From assembly GCA_963921825.1 (NCBI GenBank), contig OY997591.1:34555825-34619824 (forward strand): a DNA stretch of 64,000 nucleotides, in the 5' to 3' direction. The translations under genes and the position numbers were made by a program. A model generated the notes under the pieces. That model was not told the origin of the DNA. It saw nothing but the letters and a program-made list of their open reading frames with translations, and made no database searches. This document shows positions 22,832 through 36,400 of the stretch, piece by piece (the first letter of the stretch is position 1; each line of letters starts with the position of its first letter). This stretch comes from Erodium maritimum (lineage: Eukaryota; Streptophyta; Magnoliopsida; Geraniales; Geraniaceae).

Positions 22832-24793
22832 GGCTAGCTACACCACACAACCTCCACCAGCAACCAGTAACCAATCACAAACACAAACAAGTTCAAACAG
22901 ACAGTAACGACACCGGTGACAGTTCCACAGGCACTCAAGGCCAACAAAACACCGACAACCAAACACAGGTTCAACCATCCTACGGGCCCTCATGGTCACC
23001 CAAGACACCAACGATAAAGTACGGGTTCAAACTCCACGGGCACTCACGGCCACCAAAACACCAAAACGACAACACGGGCTCTCATGGCCACCCCAAACTC
23101 AACAATGAATAAAACGGGCTCTCAAGGCCACCCAAACTCAATCAACAATTAACGCACAACAACCTCCGGGCATGGTCATATGCCTCCAGTAACACAGTTA
23201 ACGCTAAGTTTTCTGCTCCTACGACACTACTAAGTGTCACATGCATTTCCAGTATTCGTTACATTCCCGTATCATGCGTTTCTAATAGTCGATAACCTAA
23301 ATAACCCACGACACCCCGGTGTCACATGCAATTCTACAGTTAACTTTCCCTAGTCAGGGCCGAGATCCGGCTACTTTTCCCTACCTCGAAAGCAACTCCA
23401 GAAGCGCTCCACTAAACCCGAGATGAAACGCAGTCACTCGCCGAGCCTCCCTTTGCCTCGGTCCGCAGCACGATCTAAAAGAACACAGATTTAACTCACT
23501 TTAAACTAGTACGAACCGGTCGAAAATAAATAACTCAACGCCCAAGTTAATAACGGTTCCGCCGTTAAGTTAACGGCTACGATTTGTCCATTTTAAACTT
23601 GACAGTTGTCGTTTACACTCGAGCGGGATAAAAGTCGGGTTACGACGGATCGGGTTCGAGCACCCGCGCACCGAACCCAGGTTTGATCTAAACCCAGTTT
23701 AAACCCCTTTTTAACTTAAAACCGTCGTTGAACACCCTTGCTTTAATTAATTTCGTCTTTGATTTTAAAACAAAACGGTTTCCTTCCGTTCGTTTCCAAA
23801 CTCGATATTTTGGTCCGGAACCCTTATAAAGTCGATTTGATTTCGTTTCCCCCCTTTTTGATTTAACTTAACTCGAGTCTAACTTTAATAAACGACTTTC
23901 GTTTTAAAACCCGTTAAACTTAACCCGACCTAGTTTTAACGATAACGATTTTCTTTAGGTCCGAACGATAAGGATCTAACATTTATTCTAAAGTCGATTT
24001 TCAATTTACAACCAGTTTTAATCCTTCCTTTTTCACCCTTAACAGATCAAAACAAACGTAAATGACATAATAATAACTTAAAAATTTGTGTTCTTCGTTA
24101 CAGAATCTTTACACTTCAAAATTACAATAACCCAACAATCCTTCAACAAACCGAGATCCCGTTTCTGGTTCTGTTCCTTTCCATTTCCAAAGTCCCATTC
24201 CGTCCCAACCAGATCCAGAACAGAGCGTTCTATCACCGATCGGATCTGAATGGACTCGGGAAAGGGAGAATAAGAGAAGAGGGACGAGCTCGGTTTTGGT
24301 CCGGCCGACCACCGGCGATGCCGTTATCGGCCGAAGTTCCACAGGCCGAGAACTCACCGTACCGACACGGTGGAGACGGTGGAGAGTGGCGGTGTACGGC
24401 TCGGGTCCGGACGACTCGTCTCGTTCCGGGTCCGACGAGCTCGCCGGTGACGGCGGGAGCTCGGTTCGCGTTCGGGTGAAGGGGAGGCGATGTTCGGTCG
24501 GAGTTTGGTGAGGAAGACGAAGGAAAGAGAGACAGGGAGGTCGGAGACGGGAAACGGGGCGGTGACACGTTAGGGTTTCGGGACGGAACCGATGGTGAAC
24601 AGCCGGGTTTTTGGACGGAGACGGTGAGATGGGTCGGAAGATGAAGGGGAAGGATGGGACGAGGGTTGAGAGGGGTGTGGAGGCCGGAAACGGCGGTGGC
24701 CGGTGCTGGTTCGGCGGAGAAGACGAAGGAGGAGAGGGAGTGAGGTCGAGAGAATCGAAGGGTAGAGAGAGGGAGGCTGCGGCGTGTTCTGAT

Positions 24794-24815
24794 GCTGAAA
24801 CCCTAGGGTTTCAGC
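24794..24815. promoter_or_regulatory. Perfect 22-bp palindrome with two telo-boxes (LTR 1)
   Basis: Core AAACCCTAGGGTTT with matching flanks gives a perfect 22-bp palindrome. AAACCCTA is the plant telo-box, known to bind TRB-type Myb proteins and to occur in promoters of growth-related genes. It recurs at 33240-33261 and 41685-41706. A role in LTR transcription is inference. Confidence 0.6.
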
Positions 24816-24993
24816 TTATATCAGACACGCTGGGCCGAGCCCTCTTGGGCCTCAGTCGAAGAACGGGCCTAAGGCCCAAACGGCTGGTTGGCCGAAACAG
24901 GCCTGGCCTGTCCATTTTTTTTTTGTTTTTTTTTTTTTTTTTTTGCTTCACCACTTGTTTCAAACATCAACCCTACAGTTTTCGGGTTTTAAA

Positions 24994-27900
24994 TTAATAC
25001 CCTAATGAAACGAAGCGGGTTTTACAATCTACCCCCCTTAAAGGAATTTCGCCCACGAAATTTAAAACAGGCGTACCTTGGGAAACGAATAGGGCGGGAT
25101 ACTTCGCGCGAATCTCGTCCTCGCGCTCCCAAGTTGATTCAGCTCCGTGGTGCTTCCACTGTACTCGTACCAAGTGGATAATCTTGCCTCCCCGCAGAAT
25201 CTGCTCCCGCGTATCCATAATCCGAATCGGCTGCTCCTCATAGGAGACATCATCAGCAATCTCGATATCTGTCCACTCAATGACGTGGGAGGGGTCTGCA
25301 TTGTACTGCCGCAACTGAGACACGTGGAAGACGTTATGGACTCTCCCAAGTTGCGGTGGCAACGCCAGACGATAAGCCACTGTTCCCACTCTGCCCAAAA
25401 TCTGGAACGGGCCAATGTATCTCGGAGCCAACTTGCCCCCGCTTCGCCTGAACCGCACCAGCCCCTTCCTCGGGCTCACCTTCAGGAACACGTGATCCCC
25501 GACTGCAAACTCAAGGGGTCGACGTCGCCTGTCGGCATAACTCTTCTGTCGGCTCTGTGCTGTCCTCAGCCGATCGCGGATCAGTGCGACTTTCTCCGTC
25601 GTCTCTCTGACAAGATCTGGCCCCAGCAGACTCTTGTCCCCCACCTCTGCCCAGCACACTGGTGACTGACACGGCCTCCCATACAACGCTTCGAAAGGTG
25701 CCATCCCGATACTGGCTTGGAAGCTGTTGTTGTAGGCGAACTCGGCCAACGGCAGGTGGGTCTCCCAAGATCCCCTGAAATCCAGTACACATGCTCGCAG
25801 CATGTCCTCTAAGATCTGAATGGTACGCTCCGACTGACCGTCTGTCTGAGGATGATGCGCTGTACTGAGTAGCACCTCGGTCCCCAATGCCTTCTGCAAA
25901 CTCGGCCAAAACCTGGACGTGAAGCGGGGATCCCTGTCAGACACTATCGACACCGGGACCCCGTGGAGACGCACTATCTCCTGAACGTACAAACTGCTCA
26001 ACTTGTCCACTGGGTCGGTCATCCTCATAGCCAGGAAGTGGGCCGACTTAGTCAACCGGTCGACTACCACCCACACGGCGTCGTTTCCCTTGGGTGATCT
26101 CGGTAGTCCACACACGAAGTCCATCGTAATGTGTTCCCACTTCCACTGAGCAATCGGTAGTGGCTGTAACAATCCCGCTGGACGCTGATGCTCGGCCTTC
26201 ACCTGCTGACAGACAAGGCATCTCGACACAAACTCTGCGACTGCTCTCCTCATACCGCGCCACCAGTAGTGCCGTCTGAGGTCACGGTACATCTTGGTGC
26301 CCCCCGGATGCACTGTGAGACGCGAATGGTGTGCCTCTCGTAACACGGCGTCTCTACAGTTAACCGGTACGAACAGCCCCCCGCGGTATCGTAGTCCCCA
26401 GTCAGTGCTGTCCTGCCAGCCCACCACCTCGTCACCCCTGACGACTCTCTCGCGTATCTCTGATGCTTCGACGTCCTCTGTCTGCGCCTCCAGCACTTGG
26501 GCAAGCAGTGAGGGCTGAGCCACTAGTGAGCACATGGCAACACCGCCAGTAACCTCCTCTAGCTCAAGCCCGAACGTGCTCAGCTCCCCCATCATGCCCC
26601 ACTCTCGGACAGATATGCTGGCGAGGCTCGGAGCCGACTTCCTACTCAAGGCGTCGGCGACAACGTTCGCCTTGCCTGGGTGGTAGTGTAGCTCGAAGTC
26701 GTACTCCTCGAGTAGTTCCATCCACCGTCGCTGACGCATATTCAGGTCTCGCTGGGAAAATATGTACTTGAGGCTCTTGTGATCCGAGAACACCTGAAAC
26801 CCCTCGCCGTACAGATAATATCGCCAGCTCTTCAGTGCAAACACGACTGCTGCTAGCTCCAAGTCGTGGGTTGGATAGTTGCGCTCGTGTATCTTCAACT
26901 GCCTGGAGCCATAAGCCACAACTCTGCCCGACTGCATCAGCACGCAGCCCAGTCCCTCTCCGGACGCATCGCAGTAAACATCATAACCAATTCCTCGCTC
27001 GGGCACCACTAACACTGGAGCTGTAGTCAGCCGAGTCTTCAGCTCCGCGAACGCACGCTCACAGTCGTTTGTCCACACGAACCCGACACCCTTGCGCGTC
27101 AACAGAGTCATCGGTGCGGCTAGTCGTGCAAAATCTTGGACAAATCGCCTATAGTAGCCTGCCAATCCCAGAAAGCTGCGGATCTCGAAAACACTCGTGG
27201 GCCGTGCCCACTTCGAGACCGCGTCGACCTTCGACGGATCGACCAGGATACCGTCACGGGATACAATGTGGCCGAGGAACCTCACCTCAGAGAGCCAGAA
27301 CCCGCACTTCTCCCGGTTGGCATATAGCTGATGTTTGCGCAGCAGTGTTAGCACAGCCCTCAGATGGGCCTTATGCGCTGCCTCGTTCTGCGAATATATC
27401 AGGATGTCATCCACAAATACCACCACAAACTGATCTAGGTACGGCCGGAAGATGCTGTTCATCAGGTCCATGAACGCTGCTGGCGCGTTCGTCAGTCCGA
27501 ATGGCATCACTAGGAACTCGTAGTGCCCATAGCGTGTCCGGAATGCAGTCTTTGCGACGTCTCCCTCACGGACTCGCAACTGATAATAACCGGATCGCAG
27601 ATCGATCTTCGAGAAGTGAGTCGCCCCTCTCAACTGGTCGAACAAGTCGTCGATCCTCGGCATCGGGTACCGGTTCTTCACCGTAACCCGGTTTAGCTTC
27701 CGGTAATCTATACACATCCGTAGCTCTCCACTCTTCTTCTTCACGAAGAGTGCTGGTGCTCCCCACGGCGATGTACTCGGACGGATAAACCCCTTCTGCT
27801 GAAGCTCCCCCAGCTGACGCTTCAGCTCAGTCAACTCGGCCGGTGCAAACCTGTAAGGCGCCATCGATATCGCCGCCGTTCCCGGCACTAGGTCAATCCC

Positions 27901-29784
27901 GAACTCCACCTCACGAATCGGTGGCAGCCCGCTCAACTCCTCAGGAAAGACCTCGGGGAACTCGCATACCACTCTCGGTAACTCTCGGCTCTGCACAGCC
28001 GGTACTTCCTCCTCTGCGGACAACGCCGACAGGAGGACCCCACTCTTGCTTCCCAGCACGCACGTCACCTTCGTACCGCCCACTGTCACTGTCACTCGTC
28101 GTCTATAGCAATCGATGTTGGCTCGGTACCTCGACAGCCAATCCATACCCAAAATCACATCAAAGGTAGTCATCCCTAACACGAGAAGATCCCCAGGGCA
28201 AGGACAGTCTGCGACTCTAATCTCGCAGGCACGACATACTCTAGTCAACGATGCACCACCCCCAACTGGGGTGTCCAGACATAGAGGTGGGCTCAACGGC
28301 TCTAAGCTCAACCCCAACCTCTCGGCACAACTCGACGAAATAAAAGAGTGCGACGCCCCGGTATCAAACAAGAATAAAGCCCATAAGTGATACAATAAAC
28401 ACGTACCCTGGATGGTCTCGCGGTACGTGCTAGTTCCTGGGGCTCTAGAGTCGGTGACTGCATAGACTCTCCCCTGCGAGGCCTGCTGCCTCTGACCCGG
28501 CGCGCTGGCCGCTGAATACCCGTGACTCTGCTGCTGTCTCGGAACCGGTGCGCTCGTAGAAGGCTGTGACGGTCTGGACTGCTGACCCTGACGAGGACGT
28601 CCCCTGGGCGACTGTACGGTCCGCGACTGCTGCGGTCGCTGCGCTGATGTTGCCCTCGACGGCTCACGGCACCATGCAATGGTGTGCCCAACCTGGCCGC
28701 ATCGAAAACAGCTGATCTCGTTGGCTCTCAACTCCGTGCCCTGGCTGGTCCGGCTGGTCGCTGGCCGCGCCGTAGGTACTCCTTCCATCGGGCACTCGCG
28801 CCGGAAGTGGCCTTGCTGCCCGCAAGTAAAGCACGCCGGCGCCCTCTCTGGTGCGACTGGCCCAACTGCTGCCACTGAACCCCGCTGTCTCGATCCACTC
28901 TGATGAGGCGGTGGTCGGAAGGATCCCGCGGTCCTTTGCCTCCGCGAGTCTCGTGAGTCTGACGGTCCGGTCCAACTGATCGGTCGAGGTCGGACCTCAC
29001 GGCCCCTGGCTGCATCCCGGATGCCCTGCTCCACTGTAGCCGCGGTGTCCACTAGATCGGTATACTTCCGTATCCTCAAGGCGAGAACCTGGTTCCGGAT
29101 GCCCAGCCTCAGTCCGTCCTGGAACCGTAGGCAACGGTTCGTCTCGCTCGACACCATCTCAGGCGCGAATCTGGCCAAGGCTGTGAACCTGGCCTCGTAC
29201 TGTGCCACTGTCATCTCTCCCTGCTCCAGGTATAAGAACTGCCGATGTCGCTCCAGCCGAGCCGACTCGGGAAAGTACTGTGCCATGAATACCTCCTGGA
29301 ATACGCTGTAGTTGTATCCGACTGTGTCCTTCACCCGCCCCCACCAGTGGTAGGCGCTGTCTCTCAGCTGATGGGCCGCGAAGGACACTCTCCGACGGCC
29401 ATCCTCGACACCCAAAGTGTCCAGGTCTCGTGTGACCTGCTCTATCCATCGCTCGGCTAGGTCGGGATTTGGCTCCCCGACAAAAACAGGTATCCCGAGC
29501 TTCAGGAAATCGAGTAGCGCTCGGGAGGTAAGATCCTCTGTCTGAGCGGCCCTCATCGGAACTGCGACTGCCTCTGGTGCTGGCGAAGCCGACTCTCGGC
29601 TGGCGATGACCGCCACTAAACTCTGAACGGTCCTGGTAAGCTCATCCAGGGCAGTCATCACTGGAGGGTCCGCGACTGGCGGAACACTGGGGGTACCTGC
29701 AGATGGCCCCGCATCACTTCTCCCGTCTCCTCCGACGGGAGTGCCCTGTGCCTCCGCGTAGTCGGCGGGCTCGACGACTGGCAC
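24994..29784 (-). CDS. Gypsy gag-pol reading frame, copy 1
   Basis: One frame of about 1,596 codons. Rough residue positions: gag domain 110-235; two CCHC knuckles near 321 and 361 ([28 protein letters not shown]); aspartic protease [12 protein letters not shown] near 474; reverse transcriptase 640-810 with FVDDILIYS near 788; RNase H from about 935 ([13 protein letters not shown]); integrase zinc finger ending CLVCQQVK near 1188; integrase core from about 1205; and a chromodomain-like C-terminus near 1530-1575 ([20 protein letters not shown]). The polyprotein would build the particle and carry out reverse transcription and integration. Such C-terminal chromodomains are known to steer integration to heterochromatin. 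The frame runs through the purine tract into the LTR. Confidence 0.85.
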   Translation of the reverse strand: MPVVEPADYAEAQGTPVGGDGRSDAGPSAGTPSVPPVADPPVMTALDELTRTVQSLVAVIASRESASPAPEAVAVPMRAAQTEDLTSRALLDFLKLGIPVFVGEPNPDLAERWIEQVTRDLDTLGVEDGRRRVSFAAHQLRDSAYHWWGRVKDTVGYNYSVFQEVFMAQYFPESARLERHRQFLYLEQGEMTVAQYEARFTALARFAPEMVSSETNRCLRFQDGLRLGIRNQVLALRIRKYTDLVDTAATVEQGIRDAARGREVRPRPISWTGPSDSRDSRRQRTAGSFRPPPHQSGSRQRGSVAAVGPVAPERAPACFTCGQQGHFRRECPMEGVPTARPATSRTSQGTELRANEISCFRCGQVGHTIAWCREPSRATSAQRPQQSRTVQSPRGRPRQGQQSRPSQPSTSAPVPRQQQSHGYSAASAPGQRQQASQGRVYAVTDSRAPGTSTYRETIQGTCLLYHLWALFLFDTGASHSFISSSCAERLGLSLEPLSPPLCLDTPVGGGASLTRVCRACEIRVADCPCPGDLLVLGMTTFDVILGMDWLSRYRANIDCYRRRVTVTVGGTKVTCVLGSKSGVLLSALSAEEEVPAVQSRELPRVVCEFPEVFPEELSGLPPIREVEFGIDLVPGTAAISMAPYRFAPAELTELKRQLGELQQKGFIRPSTSPWGAPALFVKKKSGELRMCIDYRKLNRVTVKNRYPMPRIDDLFDQLRGATHFSKIDLRSGYYQLRVREGDVAKTAFRTRYGHYEFLVMPFGLTNAPAAFMDLMNSIFRPYLDQFVVVFVDDILIYSQNEAAHKAHLRAVLTLLRKHQLYANREKCGFWLSEVRFLGHIVSRDGILVDPSKVDAVSKWARPTSVFEIRSFLGLAGYYRRFVQDFARLAAPMTLLTRKGVGFVWTNDCERAFAELKTRLTTAPVLVVPERGIGYDVYCDASGEGLGCVLMQSGRVVAYGSRQLKIHERNYPTHDLELAAVVFALKSWRYYLYGEGFQVFSDHKSLKYIFSQRDLNMRQRRWMELLEEYDFELHYHPGKANVVADALSRKSAPSLASISVREWGMMGELSTFGLELEEVTGGVAMCSLVAQPSLLAQVLEAQTEDVEASEIRERVVRGDEVVGWQDSTDWGLRYRGGLFVPVNCRDAVLREAHHSRLTVHPGGTKMYRDLRRHYWWRGMRRAVAEFVSRCLVCQQVKAEHQRPAGLLQPLPIAQWKWEHITMDFVCGLPRSPKGNDAVWVVVDRLTKSAHFLAMRMTDPVDKLSSLYVQEIVRLHGVPVSIVSDRDPRFTSRFWPSLQKALGTEVLLSTAHHPQTDGQSERTIQILEDMLRACVLDFRGSWETHLPLAEFAYNNSFQASIGMAPFEALYGRPCQSPVCWAEVGDKSLLGPDLVRETTEKVALIRDRLRTAQSRQKSYADRRRRPLEFAVGDHVFLKVSPRKGLVRFRRSGGKLAPRYIGPFQILGRVGTVAYRLALPPQLGRVHNVFHVSQLRQYNADPSHVIEWTDIEIADDVSYEEQPIRIMDTREQILRGGKIIHLVRVQWKHHGAESTWEREDEIRAKYPALFVSQGTPVLNFVGEIPLRGVDCKTRFVSLGY
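25027..25043 (-). other. Gypsy polypurine tract, copy 1
   Basis: Minus strand: CTTTAAGGGGGGTAGAT immediately before the 3' LTR (TGTAAAACC). The same tract lies at the comparable place in copy 2 (33472-33488). Confidence 0.8.
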
Positions 29785-30531
29785 CCTCCCTGGTGCCCCT
29801 GCTGATCGCCCCCGCCGGCCTCACGTGGGTGCATGACCCTGCGTTCCTGATGCTCGTCCGCGCCTTCCGCGAGCCATGAACAGTATCCTCTGCACGGATA
29901 CACGCAAACGTTCAGTTTGCGAACTCAAATAAAGGCGACAAGTTCAAAAACGCCAACGCTCACACGGTCTAAGTTTACTCTATCGCGTATGTCACTAAGG
30001 CGCCACACCGCTCAAGCTAAACATACCTTATATATAGTATTAGTATACGAGACCACACCGACATATACCACACAAGCGACGACAAACCAACCAGAGTCGA
30101 ACCTTGCCCACCGGGCCAACCAAAATCGAACATACGCCTACAGGGCCAAACAAGTTCAAGACTTGCCAAACGGGCCAACAACCTTAACCCTTTTCCGCTT
30201 CATAAAAAAAAAACCTCATTTCTTGGCCTCAGGTGGTTACAACCCCGTCCAGGCGTCCCCGAACTACGTTGTGTGGCCACTTGATACCAACACCGTCACG
30301 CTCGACCACAGGAGCGCTCCTTAGTCGAGTCGCGACAGTTTAAAAACGTTTCACGCAGCAACACACAAACATTGTGCCAGTAGCCCCGTACTGCACAAGC
30401 ACAAACAAACAGGACTCAAATCCTAACGGGTCTACACCCGAGTTCCGACTTGCGTACCCCACGCAGGACGGGACTCTACCGACTCGACTCTCCCACCTAA
30501 TTGACGTGTAGTCCGAGGTGTGAAACCTCGC
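29785..30531 (-). other. Gypsy leader, copy 1
   Basis: Untranslated leader between primer-binding site and gag. It contains short repeats of the form GGGCCAACC near 30100-30180. These are related to the tandem GGCCCGGTGGGCG motifs in the gypsy at 49951. Confidence 0.6.
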
Positions 30532-30543
30532 GCTCTGATACCA
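30532..30543 (-). other. Gypsy primer-binding site, copy 1
   Basis: TGGTATCAGAGC on the minus strand, three bases inside LTR 2. It matches initiator Met tRNA. The equivalent in copy 2 is 38977-38988. Confidence 0.9.
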
Positions 30544-30546
30544 AGC

Positions 30547-33471
30547 TGTCACGCCCCAATTTCAGCGAACCGAAACTAGGGACGCGAACGTTTAAAAAGT
30601 TACAAGACTGAAACCTGTTTTCGATAAATCACCTAAAAAGTCAGTTTAGTTCCACAAAAGAATAAAAAAAAAAAATTACACCTCAAAAGAAAAGTCCCAC
30701 ACTTGGGCAAACCGAGATACACGTCTCTAGACTCAAACACCCAGCAACCCGCTTCAAGCTCTTCAAGCTTCAGAAGCTCACCTAGTCCAGACTACGAACG
30801 GTACCTGTAGGAAAAGCAGCTAGGGGTGAGCGTTCGCTCACCACCACAGATAACATACTGACTACGGCATAATTAGTAGACAAAGCCAATGACACTAACA
30901 ACGACTCAAAGACACACACACGACCAGTCTTTTCCTCAACTGACTCAACACTCGGATACGTTATGTAGACCCCACACTACGATCGACGACCTCCTCCAAG
31001 ACACGACTGACCATACAATACCAAACAAGATCACAAAGGATCGCAAACCGGCTGCTCAGTAACCAATCTCTGTCTCTCGCCCTTTACCGATCATAGACGT
31101 GGTCAGGCGGTCGACCTGTCGCGCAACTTCTCCCGATCCCAGTCGGGAGGCTAACCCACAACCTCTCCGCTTCACCCGATCCCAGTCGGGTGGTTAGCCA
31201 CACCCGCGCGTCCTTCCCCCGATCCCAGTCGGGGAGCTAGCCCACAACCCCTCCGCTTCTCCCGATCCCAGTCGGGAGGCTAGCTACACCACACAACCTC
31301 CACCAGCAACCAGTAACCAATCACAAACACAAACAAGTTCAAACAGACAGTAACGACACCGGTGACAGTTCCACAGGCACTCAAGGCCAACAAAACACCG
31401 ACAACCAAACACAGGTTCAACCATCCTACGGGCCCTCATGGTCACCCAAGACACCAACGATAAAGTACGGGTTCAAACTCCACGGGCACTCACGGCCACC
31501 AAAACACCAAAACGACAACACGGGCTCTCATGGCCACCCCAAACTCAACAATGAATAAAACGGGCTCTCAAGGCCACCCAAACTCAATCAACAATTAACG
31601 CACAACAACCTCCGGGCATGGTCATATGCCTCCAGTAACACAGTTAACGCTAAGTTTTCTGCTCCTACGACACTACTAAGTGTCACATGCATTTCCAGTA
31701 TTCGTTACATTCCCGTATCATGCGTTTCTAATAGTCGATAACCTAAATAACCCACGACACCCCGGTGTCACATGCAATTCTACAGTTAACTTTCCCTAGT
31801 CAGGGCCGAGATCCGGCTACTTTTCCCTACCTCGAAAGCAACTCCAGAAGCGCTCCACTAAACCCGAGATGAAACGCAGTCACTCGCCGAGCCTCCCTTT
31901 GCCTCGGTCCGCAGCACGATCTAAAAGAACACAGATTTAACTCACTTTAAACTAGTACGAACCGGTCGAAAATAAATAACTCAACGCCCAAGTTAATAAC
32001 GGTTCCGCCGTTAAGTTAACGGCTACGATTTGTCCATTTTAAACTTGACAGTTGTCGTTTACACTCGAGCGGGATAAAAGTCGGGTTACGACGGATCGGG
32101 TTCGAGCACCCGCGCACCGAACCCAGGTTTGATCTAAACCCAGTTTAAACCCCTTTTTAACTTAAAACCGTCGTTGAACACCCTTGCTTTAATTAATTTC
32201 GTCTTTGATTTTAAAACAAAACGGTTTCCTTCCGTTCGTTTCCAAACTCGATATTTTGGTCCGGAACCCTTATAAAGTCGATTTGATTTCGTTTCCCCCC
32301 TTTTTGATTTAACTTAACTCGAGTCTAACTTTAATAAACGACTTTCGTTTTAAAACCCGTTAAACTTAACCCGACCTAGTTTTAACGATAACGATTTTCT
32401 TTAGGTCCGAACGATAAGGATCTAACATTTATTCTAAAGTCGATTTTCAATTTACAACCAGTTTTAATCCTTCCTTTTTCACCCTTAACAGATCAAAACA
32501 AACGTAAATGACATAATAATAACTTAAAAATTTGTGTTCTTCGTTACAGAATCTTTACACTTCAGAATTACAATAACCCAACAATCCTTCAACAAACCGA
32601 GATCCCATTTCTGGTTCTGTTCCTTTCCATTTCCAAAGTCCCATTCCGTCCCAACCAGATCCAGAACAGAGCGTTCTATCACCGATCGGATCTGAATGGA
32701 CTCGGGAAAGGGAGAATAAGAGAAGAGGGACGAGCTCGGTTTTGGTCCGGCCGACCACCGGCGATGCCGTTATCGGCCGAAGTTCCACAGGCCGAGAACT
32801 CACCGTACCGACACGGTGGAGACGGTGGAGAGTGGCGGTGTACGGCTCGGGTCCGGACGACTCGTCTCGTTCCGGGTCCGACGAGCTCGCCGGTGACGGC
32901 GGGAGCTCGGTTCGCGTTCGGGTGAAGGGGAGGCGATGTTCGGTCGGAGTTTGGTGAGGAAGACGAAGGAAAGAGAGACAGGGAGGTCGGAGACGGGAAA
33001 CGGGGCGGTGACACGTTAGGGTTTCGGGACGGAACCGATGGTGAACAGCCGGGTTTTTGGACGGAGACGGTGAGATGGGTCGGAAGATGAAGGGGAAGGA
33101 TGGGACGAGGGTTGAGAGGGGTGTGGAGGCCGGAAACGGCGGTGGCCGGTGCTGGTTCGGCGGAGAAGACGAAGGAGGAGAGGGAGTGAGGTCGAGAGAA
33201 TCGAAGGGTAGAGAGAGGGAGGCTGCGGCGTGTTCTGATGCTGAAACCCTAGGGTTTCAGCTTATATCAGACACGCTGGGCCGAGCCCTCTTGGGCCTCA
33301 GTCGAAGAACGGGCCTAAGGCCCAAACGGCTGGTTGGCCGAAACAGGCCTGGCCTGTCCATTTTTTTTTTGTTTTTTTTTTTTTTTTTTGCTTCACCACT
33401 TGTTTCAAACATCAACCCTACAGTTTTCGGGTTTTAAATTAATACCCTAATGAAACGAAGCGGGTTTTACA
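30547..33471 (-). repeat. Gypsy LTR 2 (shared between the two interiors)
   Basis: 2,925 bp. It serves as 5' LTR of the interior on its left and 3' LTR of the one on its right. It differs from LTR 1 by a few substitutions and A/T-run lengths. Confidence 0.9.
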
Positions 33472-36400
33472 ATCTACCCCCCTTAAAGGAATTTCGCCCA
33501 CGAAATTTAAAACAGGCGTACCTTGGGAAACGAATAGGGCGGGATACTTCGCGCGAATCTCGTCCTCGCGCTCCCAAGTTGATTCAGCTCCGTGGTGCTT
33601 CCACTGTACTCGTACCAAGTGGATAATCTTGCCTCCCCGCAGAATCTGCTCCCGCGTATCCATAATCCGAATCGGCTGCTCCTCATAGGAGACATCATCA
33701 GCAATCTCGATATCTGTCCACTCAATGACGTGGGAGGGGTCTGCATTGTACTGCCGCAACTGAGACACGTGGAAGACGTTATGGACTCTCCCAAGTTGCG
33801 GTGGCAACGCCAGACGATAAGCCACTGTTCCCACTCTGCCCAAAATCTGGAACGGGCCAATGTATCTCGGAGCCAACTTGCCCCCGCTTCGCCTGAACCG
33901 CACCAGCCCCTTCCTCGGGCTCACCTTCAGGAACACGTGATCCCCGACTGCAAACTCAAGGGGTCGACGTCGCCTGTCGGCATAACTCTTCTGTCGGCTC
34001 TGTGCTGTCCTCAGCCGATCGCGGATCAGTGCGACTTTCTCCGTCGTCTCTCTGACAAGATCTGGCCCCAGCAGACTCTTGTCCCCCACCTCTGCCCAGC
34101 ACACTGGTGACTGACACGGCCTCCCATACAACGCTTCGAAAGGTGCCATCCCGATACTGGCTTGGAAGCTGTTGTTGTAGGCGAACTCGGCCAACGGCAG
34201 GTGGGTCTCCCAAGATCCCCTGAAATCCAGTACACATGCTCGCAGCATGTCCTCTAAGATCTGAATGGTACGCTCCGACTGACCGTCTGTCTGAGGATGA
34301 TGCGCTGTACTGAGTAGCACCTCGGTCCCCAATGCCTTCTGCAAACTCGGCCAAAACCTGGACGTGAAGCGGGGATCCCTGTCAGACACTATCGACACCG
34401 GGACCCCGTGGAGACGCACTATCTCCTGAACGTACAAACTGCTCAACTTGTCCACTGGGTCGGTCATCCTCATAGCCAGGAAGTGGGCCGACTTAGTCAA
34501 CCGGTCGACTACCACCCACACGGCGTCGTTTCCCTTGGGTGATCTCGGTAGTCCACACACGAAGTCCATCGTAATGTGTTCCCACTTCCACTGAGCAATC
34601 GGTAGTGGCTGTAACAATCCCGCTGGACGCTGATGCTCGGCCTTCACCTGCTGACAGACAAGGCATCTCGACACAAACTCTGCGACTGCTCTCCTCATAC
34701 CGCGCCACCAGTAGTGCCGTCTGAGGTCACGGTACATCTTGGTGCCCCCCGGATGCACTGTGAGACGCGAATGGTGTGCCTCTCGTAACACGGCGTCTCT
34801 ACAGTTAACCGGTACGAACAGCCCCCCGCGGTATCGTAGTCCCCAGTCAGTGCTGTCCTGCCAGCCCACCACCTCGTCACCCCTGACGACTCTCTCGCGT
34901 ATCTCTGATGCTTCGACGTCCTCTGTCTGCGCCTCCAGCACTTGGGCAAGCAGTGAGGGCTGAGCCACTAGTGAGCACATGGCAACACCGCCAGTAACCT
35001 CCTCTAGCTCAAGCCCGAACGTGCTCAGCTCCCCCATCATGCCCCACTCTCGGACAGATATGCTGGCGAGGCTCGGAGCCGACTTCCTACTCAAGGCGTC
35101 GGCGACAACGTTCGCCTTGCCTGGGTGGTAGTGTAGCTCGAAGTCGTACTCCTCGAGTAGTTCCATCCACCGTCGCTGACGCATATTCAGGTCTCGCTGG
35201 GAAAATATGTACTTGAGGCTCTTGTGATCCGAGAACACCTGAAACCCCTCGCCGTACAGATAATATCGCCAGCTCTTCAGTGCAAACACGACTGCTGCTA
35301 GCTCCAAGTCGTGGGTTGGATAGTTGCGCTCGTGTATCTTCAACTGCCTGGAGCCATAAGCCACAACTCTGCCCGACTGCATCAGCACGCAGCCCAGTCC
35401 CTCTCCGGACGCATCGCAGTAAACATCATAACCAATTCCTCGCTCGGGCACCACTAACACTGGAGCTGTAGTCAGCCGAGTCTTCAGCTCCGCGAACGCA
35501 CGCTCACAGTCGTTTGTCCACACGAACCCGACACCCTTGCGCGTCAACAGAGTCATCGGTGCGGCTAGTCGTGCAAAATCTTGGACAAATCGCCTATAGT
35601 AGCCTGCCAATCCCAGAAAGCTGCGGATCTCGAAAACACTCGTGGGCCGTGCCCACTTCGAGACCGCGTCGACCTTCGACGGATCGACCAGGATACCGTC
35701 ACGGGATACAATGTGGCCGAGGAACCTCACCTCAGAGAGCCAGAACCCGCACTTCTCCCGGTTGGCATATAGCTGATGTTTGCGCAGCAGTGTTAGCACA
35801 GCCCTCAGATGGGCCTTATGCGCTGCCTCGTTCTGCGAATATATCAGGATGTCATCCACAAATACCACCACAAACTGATCTAGGTACGGCCGGAAGATGC
35901 TGTTCATCAGGTCCATGAACGCTGCTGGCGCGTTCGTCAGTCCGAATGGCATCACTAGGAACTCGTAGTGCCCATAGCGTGTCCGGAATGCAGTCTTTGC
36001 GACGTCTCCCTCACGGACTCGCAACTGATAATAACCGGATCGCAGATCGATCTTCGAGAAGTGAGTCGCCCCTCTCAACTGGTCGAACAAGTCGTCGATC
36101 CTCGGCATCGGGTACCGGTTCTTCACCGTAACCCGGTTTAGCTTCCGGTAATCTATACACATCCGTAGCTCTCCACTCTTCTTCTTCACGAAGAGTGCTG
36201 GTGCTCCCCACGGCGATGTACTCGGACGGATAAACCCCTTCTGCTGAAGCTCCCCCAGCTGACGCTTCAGCTCAGTCAACTCGGCCGGTGCAAACCTGTA
36301 AGGCGCCATCGATATCGCCGCCGTTCCCGGCACTAGGTCAATCCCGAACTCCACCTCACGAATCGGTGGCAGCCCGCTCAACTCCTCAGGAAAGACCTCG

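Larger units (their letters stand above)
22102..25026 (-). repeat. Gypsy LTR 1
   Basis: 2,925 bp. On the minus strand it starts TGTAAAACCCGCTTCG and ends GGGGCGTGACA. It contains the four-hairpin array (22685-22831), a run of related GGGCWCTCANGGCCAC motifs (about 22925-23130), a possible TATAAG box near 23826, and the telo-box palindrome (24794-24815). Small GC-rich frames at 24109-24568 recur in every LTR copy and look non-genic. Confidence 0.9.

Noticed and set aside
24109-24997. Short GC-rich frames in the gypsy LTRs, repeated in all three copies
   Set aside because: They recur only because the LTRs are copies. They lie on both strands and show no domain, so they are not genes.
25147-25665. 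Plus-strand frames opposite gypsy gag-pol (also 27069-27473 and the copies 8,445 bp on)
   Set aside because: Antisense shadows of the pol frame without recognisable domains.
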